Part shown: in pieces, positions 1 through 9,945 of the stretch
Position numbering within the stretch: position 1 is the stretch's first letter
Layout: the number at the start of each line of letters is the position of its first letter
Source: Procambarus clarkii
Taxonomy: Eukaryota; Arthropoda; Malacostraca; Decapoda; Cambaridae
DNA length: 64,000 bases
Direction: 5' to 3'
Assembly (NCBI RefSeq): GCF_040958095.1
Contig: NC_091165.1
Coordinates: 30,726,186 to 30,790,185, forward strand
Position numbers and translations under genes: made by a program
Notes under the pieces: model-generated
What the model saw: only the letters and a program-made list of their open reading frames with translations
Told to the model about the DNA's origin: nothing
Databases searched by the model: none

Positions 1-136
1 CTGAAAGAAAAAACACATAAAAAAAAAACGGGGAAGTAAATAAATTTGACACGGAATATTTAATGTCACAGGAGACCCTAAAAAAATAGCTAGAACATGA
101 CAGTTGGTATATGGCTTCCTGTGGCTCAGATGACTG

Positions 137-1254
137 TTACTCAGGTAACCGGGACAGAGCATCGGCTATCACGTTGAGCCGGCCCAGTAGGTGGATAATG
201 GAAAGATTGAAGTCTTGTAGGTACAATGCCTACCTGAATATGCATTTATTTTTCTCCTTCATCTGGAGTATGAACACCAGTGGGTTATGGTCCATGTACA
301 CTTCCACTACATTAACTGTTAGATATATTTCAAACATTATACAGCTTAACACTAGCGCCAATGCTTCATTTTCTACCACTGAATAATTGCATTGCGCCTT
401 GTCAAATTTCACAGAGTAATAGTATAGTGGGTGGTTCACTTAATCATCCCCAGTTTGTAACAACACTGCACCAGCACTCGAGTCAGACGCATCAACGTGA
501 ATTTTAAACGGTCTGTCGAACCTTCGACTAGCAAGCACTGGGGCGGAAGCTAAGATCAATTTCAAGTTTTTAAAAGCCTCTGCACAGTCTGTTGACCACT
601 TAAATTTAACGGCCTTTCGCAACAAGCCCGTGAGAGGAGTGGCCACACTGGATAAGTTCTGACAAAAGCGGCAGTAGTACACACTCATACCAATAAACCG
701 TTGCACTTGCTTTTTAGACTGGAGCACTGGATACTTCAGAATGGCACTGATTTTATCTTGCCGCAGTAACCCTTTTCCTTGGCCCACTTCATAACCGAGG
801 TACGTCACTGTGCCTTGGCCAAAATAACACTTTTTTGCATTTAGAGTTAGATTTGCACTTTTCAAAACTGTGAACAACTGGCATAACCTAGCTATGTGGT
901 CAGCCCAATCTCTATCAAAAAGCACAATGTCATCTAAATACGCCCGACAATTTGGTACCTTTGCGAGCAGAGATTTCATTAGCCTCTGGAACGTTGCAAG
1001 GGCATTACGCAATCCGAACAGTAACACTTGATACTCGAAGACACCATCGGGTGTTACGAACTCAGTTAGTTGCTTGGCACGCTCGGTGAGCGGGATCTGA
1101 TAATATCCCCTCGAGTGATCGAATTTCGAGACGTACGTGGCGTTTCCGATCTCGTCGATGCAGTCTTCTGGGGTCAGCGGATAGGCATCCACGATGGTCA
1201 GCGGATAGGCATCCACGATGGTCACCTTGTTGAGCTGCCGATAGTGCATAAGGG
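137..1254 (-). pseudogene. Ty3/gypsy reverse transcriptase-RNase H, 3' part of pol, broken
   Basis: This is the palm-to-RNase H part of a gypsy pol that copies element RNA into DNA. Read leftward, it begins at the Y-R-Q-L-N-K-V segment and then shows the palm motif Y-L-D-D-I-V, the connection motif Y-L-G-Y-E-V-G-Q-G and the RNase H start H-V-D-A-S-D. The frame breaks near 439. A second frame carries D-H-N-P-L, and after another shift the end reads I-A-D-A-L-S-R-L before a stop at 139-137. A 24-bp in-frame tandem duplication repeats T-I-V-D-A-Y-P-L near 1176-1223. The missing N-terminal RT part lies at 3467-3790 beyond a 2.2-kb insertion, and an integrase C-terminus lies upstream of that. The order is therefore integrase then RT, as in the Gmr1 group. 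It is non-functional through frameshifts and insertions. Confidence 0.85.
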
Positions 1255-1810
1255 GCCATATGAATGGGTTTGGAAAAGTTGTTCAATGTCAACCAATATT
1301 TTTTGACTAGTTGTATATAAAAAGGGCTGCAATTGTTCCAAGTTTCAGTACTGCAGCTTATATAGAAAGGGAGATTTTTAATTTTTATATATTTTTCAGC
1401 GAATTTTGCACATTTTCAAGTGTATATTTACAACCACACCTTTCAGATATAATCATTCTTTTCTGACACATTAGCATATAATAAAGGATCGGGAGTTAGG
1501 GAGTTTCCAAAACATCTTTAGTTTTCCTAATACAAATAGTCAAAGTTCCCCCCCCAAAATTATGCAAATATGTCAAGTTTATTGCTATTATAAAATCAAT
1601 AAATGAACTTAGGAAAAACGCTTTCTTGGGATTTTAGAGACATAAACGTTACATATAAGGTGTAAGTTTCATGTAAATTGAATAATAAATAGAGATATTT
1701 GAACGTTTATGTAACTTGAAAATATTGAAAATAAATAATAAAATAATAAAATCTAAGGTGTTGCCATCTGTGGCTGAGGTTGACATCAACCAGTTTTCTC
1801 CAAAATTGGC

Positions 1811-2845
1811 ACCCTTACAGATAGGCTTACGTGCAGTCAGGTGTATCACCCTTACAGATAGGCTTACGTGCAGTCAGGTGTATCACCCTTACAGATAGGC
1901 TTACGTGCAGTCAGGTGTATCACCCTTACAGATAGGCTTACGTGCAGTCAGGTGTATCACCCTTACAGATGGGCTTACGTGCAGTCAGGTGTATCACCCT
2001 TACAGATGGGCTTACGTGCAGTCAGGTGTATCACCCTTACAGATAGGCTTACGTGCAGTCAGGTGTATCACCCTTACAGATAGGCTTACGTGCAGTCAGG
2101 TGTATCACCCTTACAGATAGGCTTACGTGCAGTCAGGTGTATCACCCTTACAGATAGGCTTACGTGCAGTCAGGTGTATCACCCTTACAGATAGGCTTAC
2201 GTGCAGTCAGGTGTATCACCCTTACAGATAGGCTTACGTGCAGTCAGGTGTATCACCCTTACAGATAGGCTTACGTGCAGTCAGGTGTATCACCCTTACA
2301 GATAGGCTTACGTGCAGTCAGGTGTATCACCCTTACAGATAGGCTTACGTGCAGTCAGGTGTATCACCCTTACAGATAGGCTTACGTGCAGTCAGGTGTA
2401 TCACCCTTACAGATAGGCTTACGTGCAGTCAGGTGTATCACCCTTACAGATGGGCTTACGTGCAGTCAGGTGTATCACCCTTACAGATGGGCTTACATGC
2501 AGTCAGGTGTATCACCCTTACAGATGGGCTTACGTGCAGTCAGGTGTATCACCCTTACAGATGGGCTTACGTGCAGTCAGGTGTATCACCCTTACAGATG
2601 GGCTTACATGCAGTCAGGTGTATCACCCTTACAGATAGGCTTACGTGCAGTCAGGTGTATCACCCTTACAGATAGGCTTACGTGCAGTCAGGTGTATCAC
2701 CCTTACAGATGGGCTTACGTGCAGTCAGGTGTATCACCCTTACAGATGGGCTTACATGCAGTCAGGTGTATCACCCTTACAGATAGGCTTACGTGCAGTC
2801 AGGTGTATCACCCTTACAGATGGGCTTACGTGCAGTCAGGTGTAT
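1811..2845 (+). repeat. 37-bp tandem satellite, about 28 copies
   Basis: The unit contains CCCTTACAGATAGGCTTAC followed by GTGCAGTCAGGTGTATCA. 1035 bp divided by 37 gives almost exactly 28 copies. Variation is confined to a few sites (GATAGG or GATGGG, ACGTGC or ACATGC), and variant units are clustered toward the right, a pattern expected from local unequal exchange. Because 37 leaves a remainder of 1 modulo 3 and the unit lacks stops, all three + frames stay open for long stretches. These are not genes. Confidence 0.97.
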
Positions 2846-2868
2846 AAGTTTCATGCAAATCGTCCGAT

Positions 2869-2900
<32 letters not shown>

Positions 2901-3087
2901 TATAAATTTTTGTTTTTTTTTTAACTGAATTTTTTTTCAAATAAAACTGTTTATAATATTTTTAATATATGCTATTGTAATAGCTGAGAGTCATAGATAT
3001 GATTTCAGTTGACACTTGTGTTTGATAATCATTTTTGACCATTTTGGAATACTTTTGACACCTACTTCAATATTTTGTTTTCTCCCT

Positions 3088-3332
3088 TCCTAGCCGAGCG
3101 GACAGCACACTGGACTTAGTGATCCTGTGGTCCTGGGTTCGATCCCAGGTGCCGGCGAGAAACATTGGGCAGAGTTTCTTTCACCCTATGCCCCTGTTAC
3201 CTAGCAGTAAAATAGGTACCTGGGTGTTAGTCAGCTGTCACGGGCTGCTTCCTGGGGGTGGAGGCCTGGTCGAGGACCGGGCCGCGGGGACACTAAAGCC
3301 CCGAAATCATCTCAAGATAACCTCAAGATAAA
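3088..3332 (+). mobile_element. tRNA-derived SINE with LINE-like 3' tail
   Basis: The 5' part resembles a tRNA gene, with box A-like TAGCCGAGCGGACAGC and box B-like GGGTTCGATCCC. These are internal RNA polymerase III promoter elements. The body continues with a conserved stretch (CACCCTATGCCCCTGTTACC) and ends in CTCAAGATAA direct repeats. A near-identical copy lies in reverse at about 45248-45490, and worn copies are at 10420-10610 and 30050-30160. The last ~70 bp match the 3' end of a LINE at 38725-38885. The anticodon arm cannot fold as a standard tRNA, so this is not a tRNA gene. Confidence 0.88.
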
Positions 3333-3466
3333 ATTCCTATTTATGCTACGATGCTGAGACTTGGACCAGATGAAACCCTTTTCATATACAACTAGTCACA
3401 AAAAGTTTGATTGAAATTGAACTAGTTTTCATTTAATGCATTTTTTTGGAAATCTGGAACTAATAC

Positions 3467-3790
3467 CCCCTAATCGCCAGGAGCCGTCTGATTTGGGGAC
3501 CAAAGGCAGGGGGAGCACCAAGAGCCCTGGCTCGGCCTGATGAGGCCGTGCTGGAGCAGGAAGTTGACCTCCTTCCGTACGATGGCCTTCTTTTCTGGAC
3601 TCATCCGATAGGGTTGAAGACGAATGGGGGTGTAGTCCGTCAACCTGACATCATGGTAGATGGTATCAGTCTGGGTCGGGATCTCCCCGAACAGACTGGA
3701 GAATTCGTCAAGTAGCGACTGCATCTCTTCACGTTGGACCATCTGCAAATGGGACAGTCTCTCCTCCACAGCATTCACAGAACTAGAATT
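3467..3790 (-). pseudogene. Ty3/gypsy reverse transcriptase, N-terminal part
   Basis: Reading leftward, this encodes the start of an RT: Y-H-D-V-R-L-T-D, then P-I-R-L-Q-P-Y-R, then H-G-L-I-R-P-S and W-C-S-P-C-L. A one-base loss shifts the frame just after S-P-C; the other frame continues L-V-P-K-S-D-G-S-W-R-L. It lies downstream, on the - strand, of an integrase C-terminus (3951-4504) and upstream of the palm and RNase H at 137-1254. The three pieces look like one element broken by later insertions. Confidence 0.82.
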
Positions 3791-3807
3791 ATTGAGAATG
3801 AGATTAA

Positions 3808-3915
3808 GAACATAAGAACAAAGGTAACTGCAGAAGGCCTATTGGCCCATACGAGGCAGCTCCTATCTATAACCACCCAATCCCACTCATATACATGTCC
3901 AACCCACGCCCCAAA
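3808..3915 (-). mobile_element. 3' tail of CR1-like LINE inserted between integrase and RT
   Basis: On the - strand this reads the common 3' end seen many times here: a G-W-V/I-G-W-L-like end of ORF2, GGAGCTGCCTCGTATGGGCC, AATAGGCCTTCTGCAG and a closing TTCTTATG octamer repeat at the left edge. It is a strongly 5'-truncated insertion. It explains the non-coding spacer between the integrase and RT pieces of the gypsy element. Confidence 0.85.
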
Positions 3916-3950
3916 GATTAGTTGGGTCCCCAGAACAATCATCCCCTCCC

Positions 3951-4504
3951 TCACTGGAAAAGGAAACATTGGTTAGGGCCTATTACGGGCCTGGGGCCCT
4001 GGAACTTCTTCAGACGGTTCAAGTGTACAAGTATCACCTGATTACGCTTGTCAGAGTGCCTCACTTTGTACTTGAGGTCCCCAACCCTTTCTGTCACAAT
4101 AAAGGGGCCTTCGTACTCGTGAGACACATTGTTCCTTAGTCGAGGCTTTAATACCAGGACAGGGTCATCAGGCTGAAATACCCGCCACTTAGCCTTAGCA
4201 TCGTTTCGTTCTTTCATCTTTTCTTGGTCCTTCCCAAGATACTTTAGTGCCGCCGCCTTGCAGTCACTGAGTCTCTGGTGGTGTTGCGCAAAGAAAGCCG
4301 AACCTTCGGTCAACGTTACGTTCCCTAACAGATTCTCCTGTAACATTTGCAAGGGTCCACGAACTTTATGGCCAAAGACTAACTCAAAAGGAGAACAACC
4401 CAGTGAACTTTGTACATACCCTTTTAACAACATGCAAACCTGTTTGGGGAGGTAGCCACTCAGACACATCACATTACACACGATATCCAACTGTTTGGCA
4501 GCAC
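3951..4504 (-). pseudogene. Ty3/gypsy integrase, C-terminal part
   Basis: The encoded segment contains S-P-F-E-L-V-F-G-H-K-V-R-G-P-L, typical of the end of a gypsy integrase core. A basic linker (K-E-R-N-D-A-K-A-K-W) follows, and then the C-terminal domain with G-P-F-I-V-T-E-R-V-G-D-L-K-Y. The catalytic D, D and E are not present because the fragment starts too late, and an early frame change is visible near its start. On this strand the RT fragment lies just downstream, which gives an integrase-before-RT order. Confidence 0.83.
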
Positions 4505-6050
4505 TCCAATTCGACAGCATCCATACAGGGTAAATCCCGAAAAAGACAACTCATCCAACAGGAAGTAGATTATCTACTTCAACATAACTTCATCCGTCAA
4601 AGCCAAAGTTCTTGGAGTTCTCCTTGTTTGGTGATACCAAACCCAGGGGGAACCTGGAGATTATGTGTGGACTATCGTAAATCATCATCATATCGTCATC
4701 ATATCTCGCTCTAGTTAGGCCCCATTTAGATTATGTAGTTCAGTTTTGGTCGCCATATTATAGAATGGATATAAATTCATTTGAACGTGTCCAGCGTAGG
4801 ATGACTAAGTTAATTCCCCAGGTTGGAAATCTTTCATATGAAGAAAGATTGACAAAGCTTATGTTGCATTCACTGGAAAGGCGAAGAGTTAGGGGTGACA
4901 TGATAGAGGTTTACAAGTGGGTGAATGGACATAACGGAGGGGATGTTAATGGGGTATTAAAAGTATCAACACAAGACACAACACGAAACAATGGGTATAA
5001 ATTGGATAAGTTTGGATTTAGGAAAGACTTGGGTAAATACTGGTTCAGTAACAGGGTTGTTGATTTCTGGAACCAATTACCGCGTAACGTGCTGGGGTCC
5101 CTCGATTGTTTCAAGCGCGGGTTGGACAAGTATATGAGTGGAATTGGGTGGTTATAAATAGGAGCTGCCTCGTATGGGCCAATAGGCCTTCTGCAGTTAC
5201 CTTTGTTCTTATGTTCTTATGTTAAATTAAACAAGGTAACAACTGTTGATGTGTTCCCATTACCACTTTCAGAAGAATGTATAGACCAGATTGGTAATGC
5301 TAAATTTGTGTCAAAACTTGATTTGTCTAAGGGTTACCATCAGATCCCTCTAAGTGATTATGCTAGGGAAGTGACAGCCTTTATTACACCTGATGATGCA
5401 TATGAATTTAACGTAATGCCTTTTGGACTGAGAAATGCTCCTGCCACTTTCCTGAAACTTTTGAAACTTTTGCTCAAGGGTGTGCCAAATTGCAGGGTAT
5501 ACCTTGATTATATTGTCTTGTATAGTAAGTGTTGGACAGACCACCTGTCAGGTCTTAAGAAATTATTTACAGTGTTGCAGAGTGCCAATTTAACAGTAAA
5601 TGTCAACAAGTGTAGTTGGACAAAGGGCACTATAATCTATCTTGGACATGAAGTGGGACAGGGTACGATACTTCCTTTGCAAGATAAAATAAAAGTAATA
5701 GTGGACTACCCAGTGTTAACAAATAAAAAGGGAGTTCAAAGAGTTATTGGAACGTGTGCTTATTACAAACGGTATTGTAAGAACTTTTTTACAGTTGCGG
5801 CCCCATTAACCAATTTGTTGCAAAAGTAAGTGACATGTAAGTGGACACAAGATTGTCAAAATTCATTTCAGAATTTAAAGGGAATACTATCTGCGTCACC
5901 TGTTCTAGCCAGCCCTCAATATAACAGACCTTTTATCCTGCATATTGATGCGTCTGATTTGGGAATCGGTGCAGTTCTTATACAAGTTGGCCTTGATAAC
6001 ATTGAACATCCAGTTTACTATTTTTCTACAAAAATTAATAAAGCAAAAAG
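4505..6050 (+). pseudogene. Second Ty3/gypsy RT-RNase H, + strand, split by a LINE
   Basis: The first piece (about 4530-4682) encodes Q-E-V-D-Y-L-L-Q-H-N-F-I-R and G-T-W-R-L-C-V-D-Y-R-K. After a 540-bp LINE insertion, translation resumes at L-N-K-V at 5223. It continues through D-L-S-K-G-Y-H-Q-I-P-L, F-G-L-R-N-A-P-A-T-F and a palm motif that reads Y-L-D-Y rather than Y-L-D-D, so the second catalytic aspartate is lost. Then come Y-L-G-H-E-V-G-Q-G and an RNase H start (H-I-D-A-S-D), reached after an in-frame stop at 5827-5829. The 3' side is replaced by a LINE in reverse at about 6050. It points away from the integrase fragment at 3951-4504, so it is a separate element. Confidence 0.85.
4683..5222 (+). 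mobile_element. 5'-truncated CR1-like LINE insertion
   Basis: This encodes the C-terminal end of a LINE ORF2. Landmarks are E-R-V-Q-R-R-M-T-K-L-I-P, L-E-R-R-R-V-R-G-D-M-I-E-V-Y-K, F-S-N-R-V-V-D-F-W-N-Q-L-P and a final G-I-G-W-L with stop at 5155-5157. The shared 3' UTR and a TTCTTATG octamer repeat follow. It sits inside the codon run Y-R-K / L-N-K-V of the host gypsy RT. Only AAA is common to both edges, so any target duplication is very short. Confidence 0.9.
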
Positions 6051-6720
6051 AACTAGCTATTGGCCCACACGAGGCAGCTCCTATCTATAACCAACCAATC
6101 CCATTCACATACATGTCCAACCCACCTTTGAAACATTCGAGGGACCCCCACCTCCACCACGTTACGCGGTAATTGGTGCCACAAATTATTATGAACATTT
6201 ATGCATTGATCCTTTAGTTTTTAAATTCTTACTAATCATAACTCCCAGATCCCTTTCGCAATCCGACTTCGCAATCTCAACACCATCTAGCTCGTATCTT
6301 GTAACTCTATCATCATTACCTAGCCTCAAAACTTTACATTTATCAACATTAAACTGCATCTGTCAATCTTTTGACCATTTCAAAACCCTATTTAGATCCA
6401 TTTGAAGTGATAGTGAGTCTTCTTCTGTATTAATTTCCCTACCGATTTTTGTATCATCGGCAAATTTGCAAACGTTGCTACTCAAAGCTGAATCTAAATC
6501 ATTTATATATATATTATAAACAACAGAGGTCCCAGGACAGAGCCTTGAGGCACTCCACTTACAACATTTTCCCATTCTGACTTAACCCCATTTATACTAA
6601 CTCTCTGTTTCCTTTGGTATAGTCATGCCCTAATCCAACTTAATATAGTACCCCCAATACCATGAGCCTCTATCTTTTTAATCAATCTTTCATGATTGAA
6701 TGAATCTTTCTAATTCTTTC
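6050..6720 (-). mobile_element. CR1-like LINE fragment with RT core, reverse orientation
   Basis: The - strand encodes a G-V-P-Q-G-S-like RT motif in a shifted frame near 6545, then the palm motif K-F-A-D-D-T-K-I-G near 6440-6480, then S-L-Q-M-D-L-N-R-V-L-K-W-S-K-D. Stops and frameshifts follow toward the 3' tail. The tail (6050-6175) is the same GAGCTGCC/GGCCAATAG family end, but it joins the middle of the ORF directly, so most of the C-terminal part is deleted. It truncates the + strand gypsy RNase H. Confidence 0.82.
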
Positions 6721-7159
6721 ATGAACTATCCCATAATGATAAGAGTGTTCAACCCCATGTTGTGGAAAATGTTAACGGAGAAACTCAGGATAAATGGTTT
6801 ACAAAAATAGAATATGAAGACATAGGTAAGAATAGAGTGACCTTTGATAGTAGTTAGGGGTGTATAAGTGCTAAGCAAGAAGAAATTTCAAAATGTTGGG
6901 AGTCTCTGACTAAGGCGATATTGCTTCTCAGTGACTTAACATGTGGGGAGGCTGTGGACAAGAAAGATGTCCATTATCAATGAATTGGCAAACCGCAGCA
7001 AAGTTCAAAGTGTTGGAACAAAGAGGAAAAAAATACTACATCTACTTTGCATTCCTCCCATGTTGGTGTTAATTGGTAATCATGCTTTGCAACATTAGAA
7101 CATAAGTATCTTATTATGCTTTCACATGCATTATTCATTTCTTCCCACCTTTTGAAGTG
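6721..7159. other. Unassigned AT-rich stretch
   Basis: I see no long open frame, no repeat family shared with the rest of the window and no RNA-like structure. It lies between two LINE fragments and is probably old transposon sequence. Confidence 0.4.
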
Positions 7160-7711
7160 AGAGGGTTAATTCATTATCTCCCTCGCCTCTCATTAGTCTA
7201 ATCGCCGAAGCTTCATTTATCGCTGAAATTCTATCCCCAATACTCAGTAAGTTCAATCATTTCATCATTAAGTCAGTAATAGTATTTCTTGGTTCATGAG
7301 AATAATCTTGGGATTATTCTCATGGCTTCATTTTGTACCTTCTCCAACTTGTTTAGTCTGCCTTTACCAAAACAAGGGGCCGAGGGCAGCATAATCAATG
7401 AGATCTCACAGTATGTTATGTGATTATCCTTGGAATGTGAAATGTAAAATAGAATTAATAATTGTGTACAGTATGGGTTTGTGAGCCCCTTGAGGGATCT
7501 TATATAGACGAGGGTAGAAATAGCCTAAGCTACTCGATCCTTTCGAGATGTACTTTCTTTTCTCAAATAAACTTACTTGACCTAAGTCTGCCTTTACCAA
7601 AACAAACATGACAGGGGCACCATAACCAATAAGATATATCACAGTATGCCAGGTTATTACCATTGGAATGTGAAATGTAGAATAGAATTAATAATTATGT
7701 ACTGAATGGGT
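7160..7711 (-). mobile_element. Degraded LINE fragment with a ~125-bp direct duplication
   Basis: The stretch 7175-7400 matches, on the - strand, the fragment at 12275-12590: phrases for an F-G-K-G-R-like segment, a V-E-K-V/I-Q-N-E-A segment and an I-S-E-I-N-like segment are recognisable in the reverse complement. The end of this fragment with its flank (about 7350-7480) occurs again at 7585-7711, sharing TTGGAATGTGAAATGTA and AATAGAATTAATAATT. No intact frame remains. Confidence 0.6.
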
Positions 7712-9020
7712 TTGCCGATGATACAAAATTCGAGAGGGAAATAAACACGGAAAAGTCTCACTATCACTTCCAGACGATTTAAATAGGGTTTTGAAATGGT
7801 CAAAAGATTGGCAGATGCCAATCTGTGGAGTGCCTCAAGGCTCTGTCCTGGGACCTCTGTTATTCATAATGTATATAAATAATTTATATTCAGGTTTGAG
7901 CAGAAATATTTGCAATTTTGCCGTTGATACAAAAATCGGGAGGGTAATAAACAAGGAACAAAACTCACTATCACTTCAAGACAATTTAAATAGGGTTTTG
8001 AAATGGTCAAAAGATTGACAAATGCAGGCGATGAGTCACAATAACATGGCTGAAGTAAAGTATGTTGACCAGACCACACACTAGAAGGTGAAGGGACGAC
8101 GACGTTTCGGTCCGTCCTGGACCATTCTCAAGACAATCGACTGGAGAATGGTCCAGGACGGACCGAAACGTCGTCATCCCTTCACCTTCTAGTGTGTAGT
8201 CTGGTCATCATTGACAAACGCAGTTTAATGCTGACAAATGTAAGGTTTTTAGGCTGGGTAATGATGATAGAGTTACAAGATACGAGCTAAATGGTGTTTG
8301 CAGATTCTGCAAACACCAAAACAAACAAGGCTGGATGGATTGCGACGTCGGAATGCGAAAGGGATCTGGGAGTTATGATTAGTAAGAATTTAAAACAAAA
8401 GGATCAATGCGTAAATGTTCGTAATAAGGCAAATCGGACACTTGGATTTATTAATCGCAGCGTTAGTAACAAGACACCTGGTGTGGTTCTCAAGCTATAT
8501 CTTGCTCTAGTTAGGCCCCATTTAGATTATGCAGTTCAGTTTTGGTCGCCATATTATAGAATGGATATAAATTCACTTGAACGTGTCCAGCGTAGGATGA
8601 CTAAGTTAATTCCCCAAATTAGAAATCTTTCATATGAAGAAAGATTAACAAAGCTTAAGTTGCATTCACTGGAAAGGCGAAGAGTTAGGGGTGACATGAT
8701 AGAGGTTTACAAGTGGGTGAATGGACATAACAAAGGGGATATTAATAGGGTATTAAAAGTATCAACACAAGACAGAACACGAAACAATGGGTATAAATTG
8801 GATAAGTTTAGATTTAGGAAAGACTTGGGTAAATACTGGTTCAGTAACAGGGTTGTTGATTTGTGGAACCAATTGCCGCGTAACATTGTGGAGGTGGGGT
8901 CCCTCGATTGTTTCAAGCACGGGTTGGACATGTATATGAGTGGGATTGGGTGGTTATAAATAGGAGCTGCCTCGTATGGGCCAACAGGCCTTCTGCAGTT
9001 GCCTTTGTTCTTATGTTCTT
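7712..9020 (+). mobile_element. CR1-like LINE copy (RT C-terminal half) carrying a MITE
   Basis: The left part encodes [13 protein letters not shown] and a palm motif that reads F-A-V-D instead of F-A-D-D, which should abolish catalysis. It also contains a partial local duplication (7712-7815 resembles 7915-8014). After a 188-bp MITE at 8023-8210 the LINE resumes. A long frame runs from about 8291 to 8959: C-E-R-D-L-G-V-M-I-S-K-N-L-K, L-A-L-V-R-P-H-L-D-Y-A-V-Q-F-W-S, E-R-V-Q-R-R-M-T-K, and a final G-I-G-W-L. The family 3' UTR and TTCTTATG octamers close it at about 9020. Confidence 0.88.
8023..8210 (+). mobile_element. Foldback MITE, 188 bp, with 8-bp target duplication
   Basis: The element begins TGCAGGCGATGAGTCAC and ends CTGGTCATCA. 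Internally, arms of about 60 bp, including CACTAGAAGGTGAAGGGACG and GACGTTTCGGTCCGTCC, are inverted around a short loop near 8130, so the strand can fold into one long hairpin. It is flanked by TTGACAAA at 8015-8022 and 8211-8218. The insertion interrupts the LINE between the codons for W-S-K-D-(W)-Q-M and the continuing Q-F-N-A-D segment. An 8-bp duplication is typical of hAT-type elements. There is no coding capacity, so it would depend on a transposase made elsewhere. Confidence 0.88.
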
Positions 9021-9135
9021 ATGTTCAGTTCTGATCACCATACTATAGAATGGATATAAATTTACTAGAACAGCGTAGTACGACGAAGTTAATCCCGCCA
9101 ATCACAAACCTGTCGTATGAAGAAAGATTCGCAGG
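9021..9135 (+). mobile_element. Short LINE scrap
   Basis: This is a diverged piece of the same CR1-like ORF2 (M-D-I-N-like start, E-R/Q-R-S-T-T-K-L-I-P, Y-E-E-R-F), directly following the end of the previous copy. It stops abruptly at the start of the repeat at 9136. Confidence 0.7.
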
Positions 9136-9760
9136 TTGATTGGTTGGAAACTTTGTCTCATACCGTTTGCCTCACATAAATGATGAGGAAGCCTGCACTG
9201 CGTCGGGTATTATGTTTGCAAATTCAAACCAGTATAATTCAGCATGTTTACATTTTAAATATATTAAAATTTAAATATTCTTGAATAAAAAAAATAACAT
9301 TATTAACTTATTAGTGGTGCAGACGAGGAGTCACAATAACGTGGCTGAAATATGTTGACCAAACCAGACACTAGAAAGTGAAGGGACGACGACGTTTCGG
9401 TCCGTCCTGGATCATTCTCAAGTCGATTTTGAGTTTTTTCAAACAAATCGACTTGCATTCTCAAACAATCGATTTGAGAATGATCTAGGACTGACCGAAA
9501 CGTCGTCGTCTCTACACTTTCTAGTGTGTAGTTTGGTCCACTTATTAGTGATGTAATACTAATATTTTCCTGCCACGATCAACCATTACCAACAAGCCAT
9601 CATATCCCTTTCCCTCATCCTCTTTCCCTTTCCCCCCATTCCATCATTCACTTCCAAAGGTGCCCAGGCTCCGGCAGCATTGTACCACTGTCTGCAACCC
9701 ATCCTATAGAAAGGATAGCAGCACATTATTGTCGTGTACTGAAGCTTAATAAAAAAGAAC
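9136..9760 (+). repeat. Interspersed repeat, inverted copy at about 55640-56020
   Basis: Phrases such as AACTTTGTCTCATAC, GCGTCGGGTATTATG, AGCATGTTTAC, TTTCCTGCCAC and the purine/pyrimidine-rich stretch with CCCTTTCCC recur, reverse-complemented and in the same order, at about 55640-56020. The copy here is interrupted by a MITE (9318-9540) that the other copy lacks. No coding frame is evident and the class of the repeat is unknown to me. Confidence 0.8.
9318..9540 (+). mobile_element. Foldback MITE, second copy
   Basis: It starts TGCAGACGAGGAGTCAC and ends GTTTGGTCCA, and it has the same inverted arms as the 8023-8210 copy, here around a longer loop rich in TCGATTTGAG/AATCGACTTG phrases. CTTATTAGTG occurs at 9307-9316 and again at 9541-9550, so an ~8-10-bp target duplication is visible. 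The related repeat at 55.8 kb keeps the empty site with a single CTTATTAG (read on its - strand). Together these define both ends of the insertion. Confidence 0.88.
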
Positions 9761-9825
9761 AGCCTAAGCTACTCTATTTCCTTCCGGATGTTGTTGTTAT
9801 AGATTCAGCTACTCGGAACAAGTTC

Positions 9826-9945
9826 CAAGTAGCATGGGCTATGGTGAGCCCGTAACTTACCTGGCACAGGAGCAAGGCAAGTAGCACGGGCTATGGTGAG
9901 CCCGTAACTTACCTGGCACAGGAGTGGGGCAAGTCCTTCCGGATG
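9826..9945 (+). repeat. Two-copy ~58-bp tandem duplication
   Basis: GGGCTATGGTGAGCCCGTAA plus CTTACCTGGCACAGGAG occurs twice in a row with only a few differences. The flanks are also related (GCAAGTAGCA, GGCAAGT). No gene is evident. Confidence 0.85.

Larger units (their letters stand above)
1255..3466. other. 2.2-kb non-coding insertion splitting the gypsy RT
   Basis: This block separates two halves of one RT gene: W-R-L on the far side and the Y-R-Q-L-N-K-V segment on the near side. Both edges retain a TAA/TTA, so a short target duplication is possible but not proven. It contains AT-rich sequence (1255-1810), a 37-bp satellite, a poly-A run (about 2869-2896), more AT-rich sequence and a tRNA-derived SINE (3088-3332). 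I see no gene in the AT-rich parts. The phrase AAGTTTCATG occurs on both sides of the satellite, so the satellite may have expanded inside an older repeat. Confidence 0.6.

Noticed and set aside
1716..2905. Several overlapping open frames of 60-153 codons, M-Q-S-G-V-S-P-L-Q type
   Set aside because: They are all translations of the 37-bp satellite, open in every frame because the unit has no stops.
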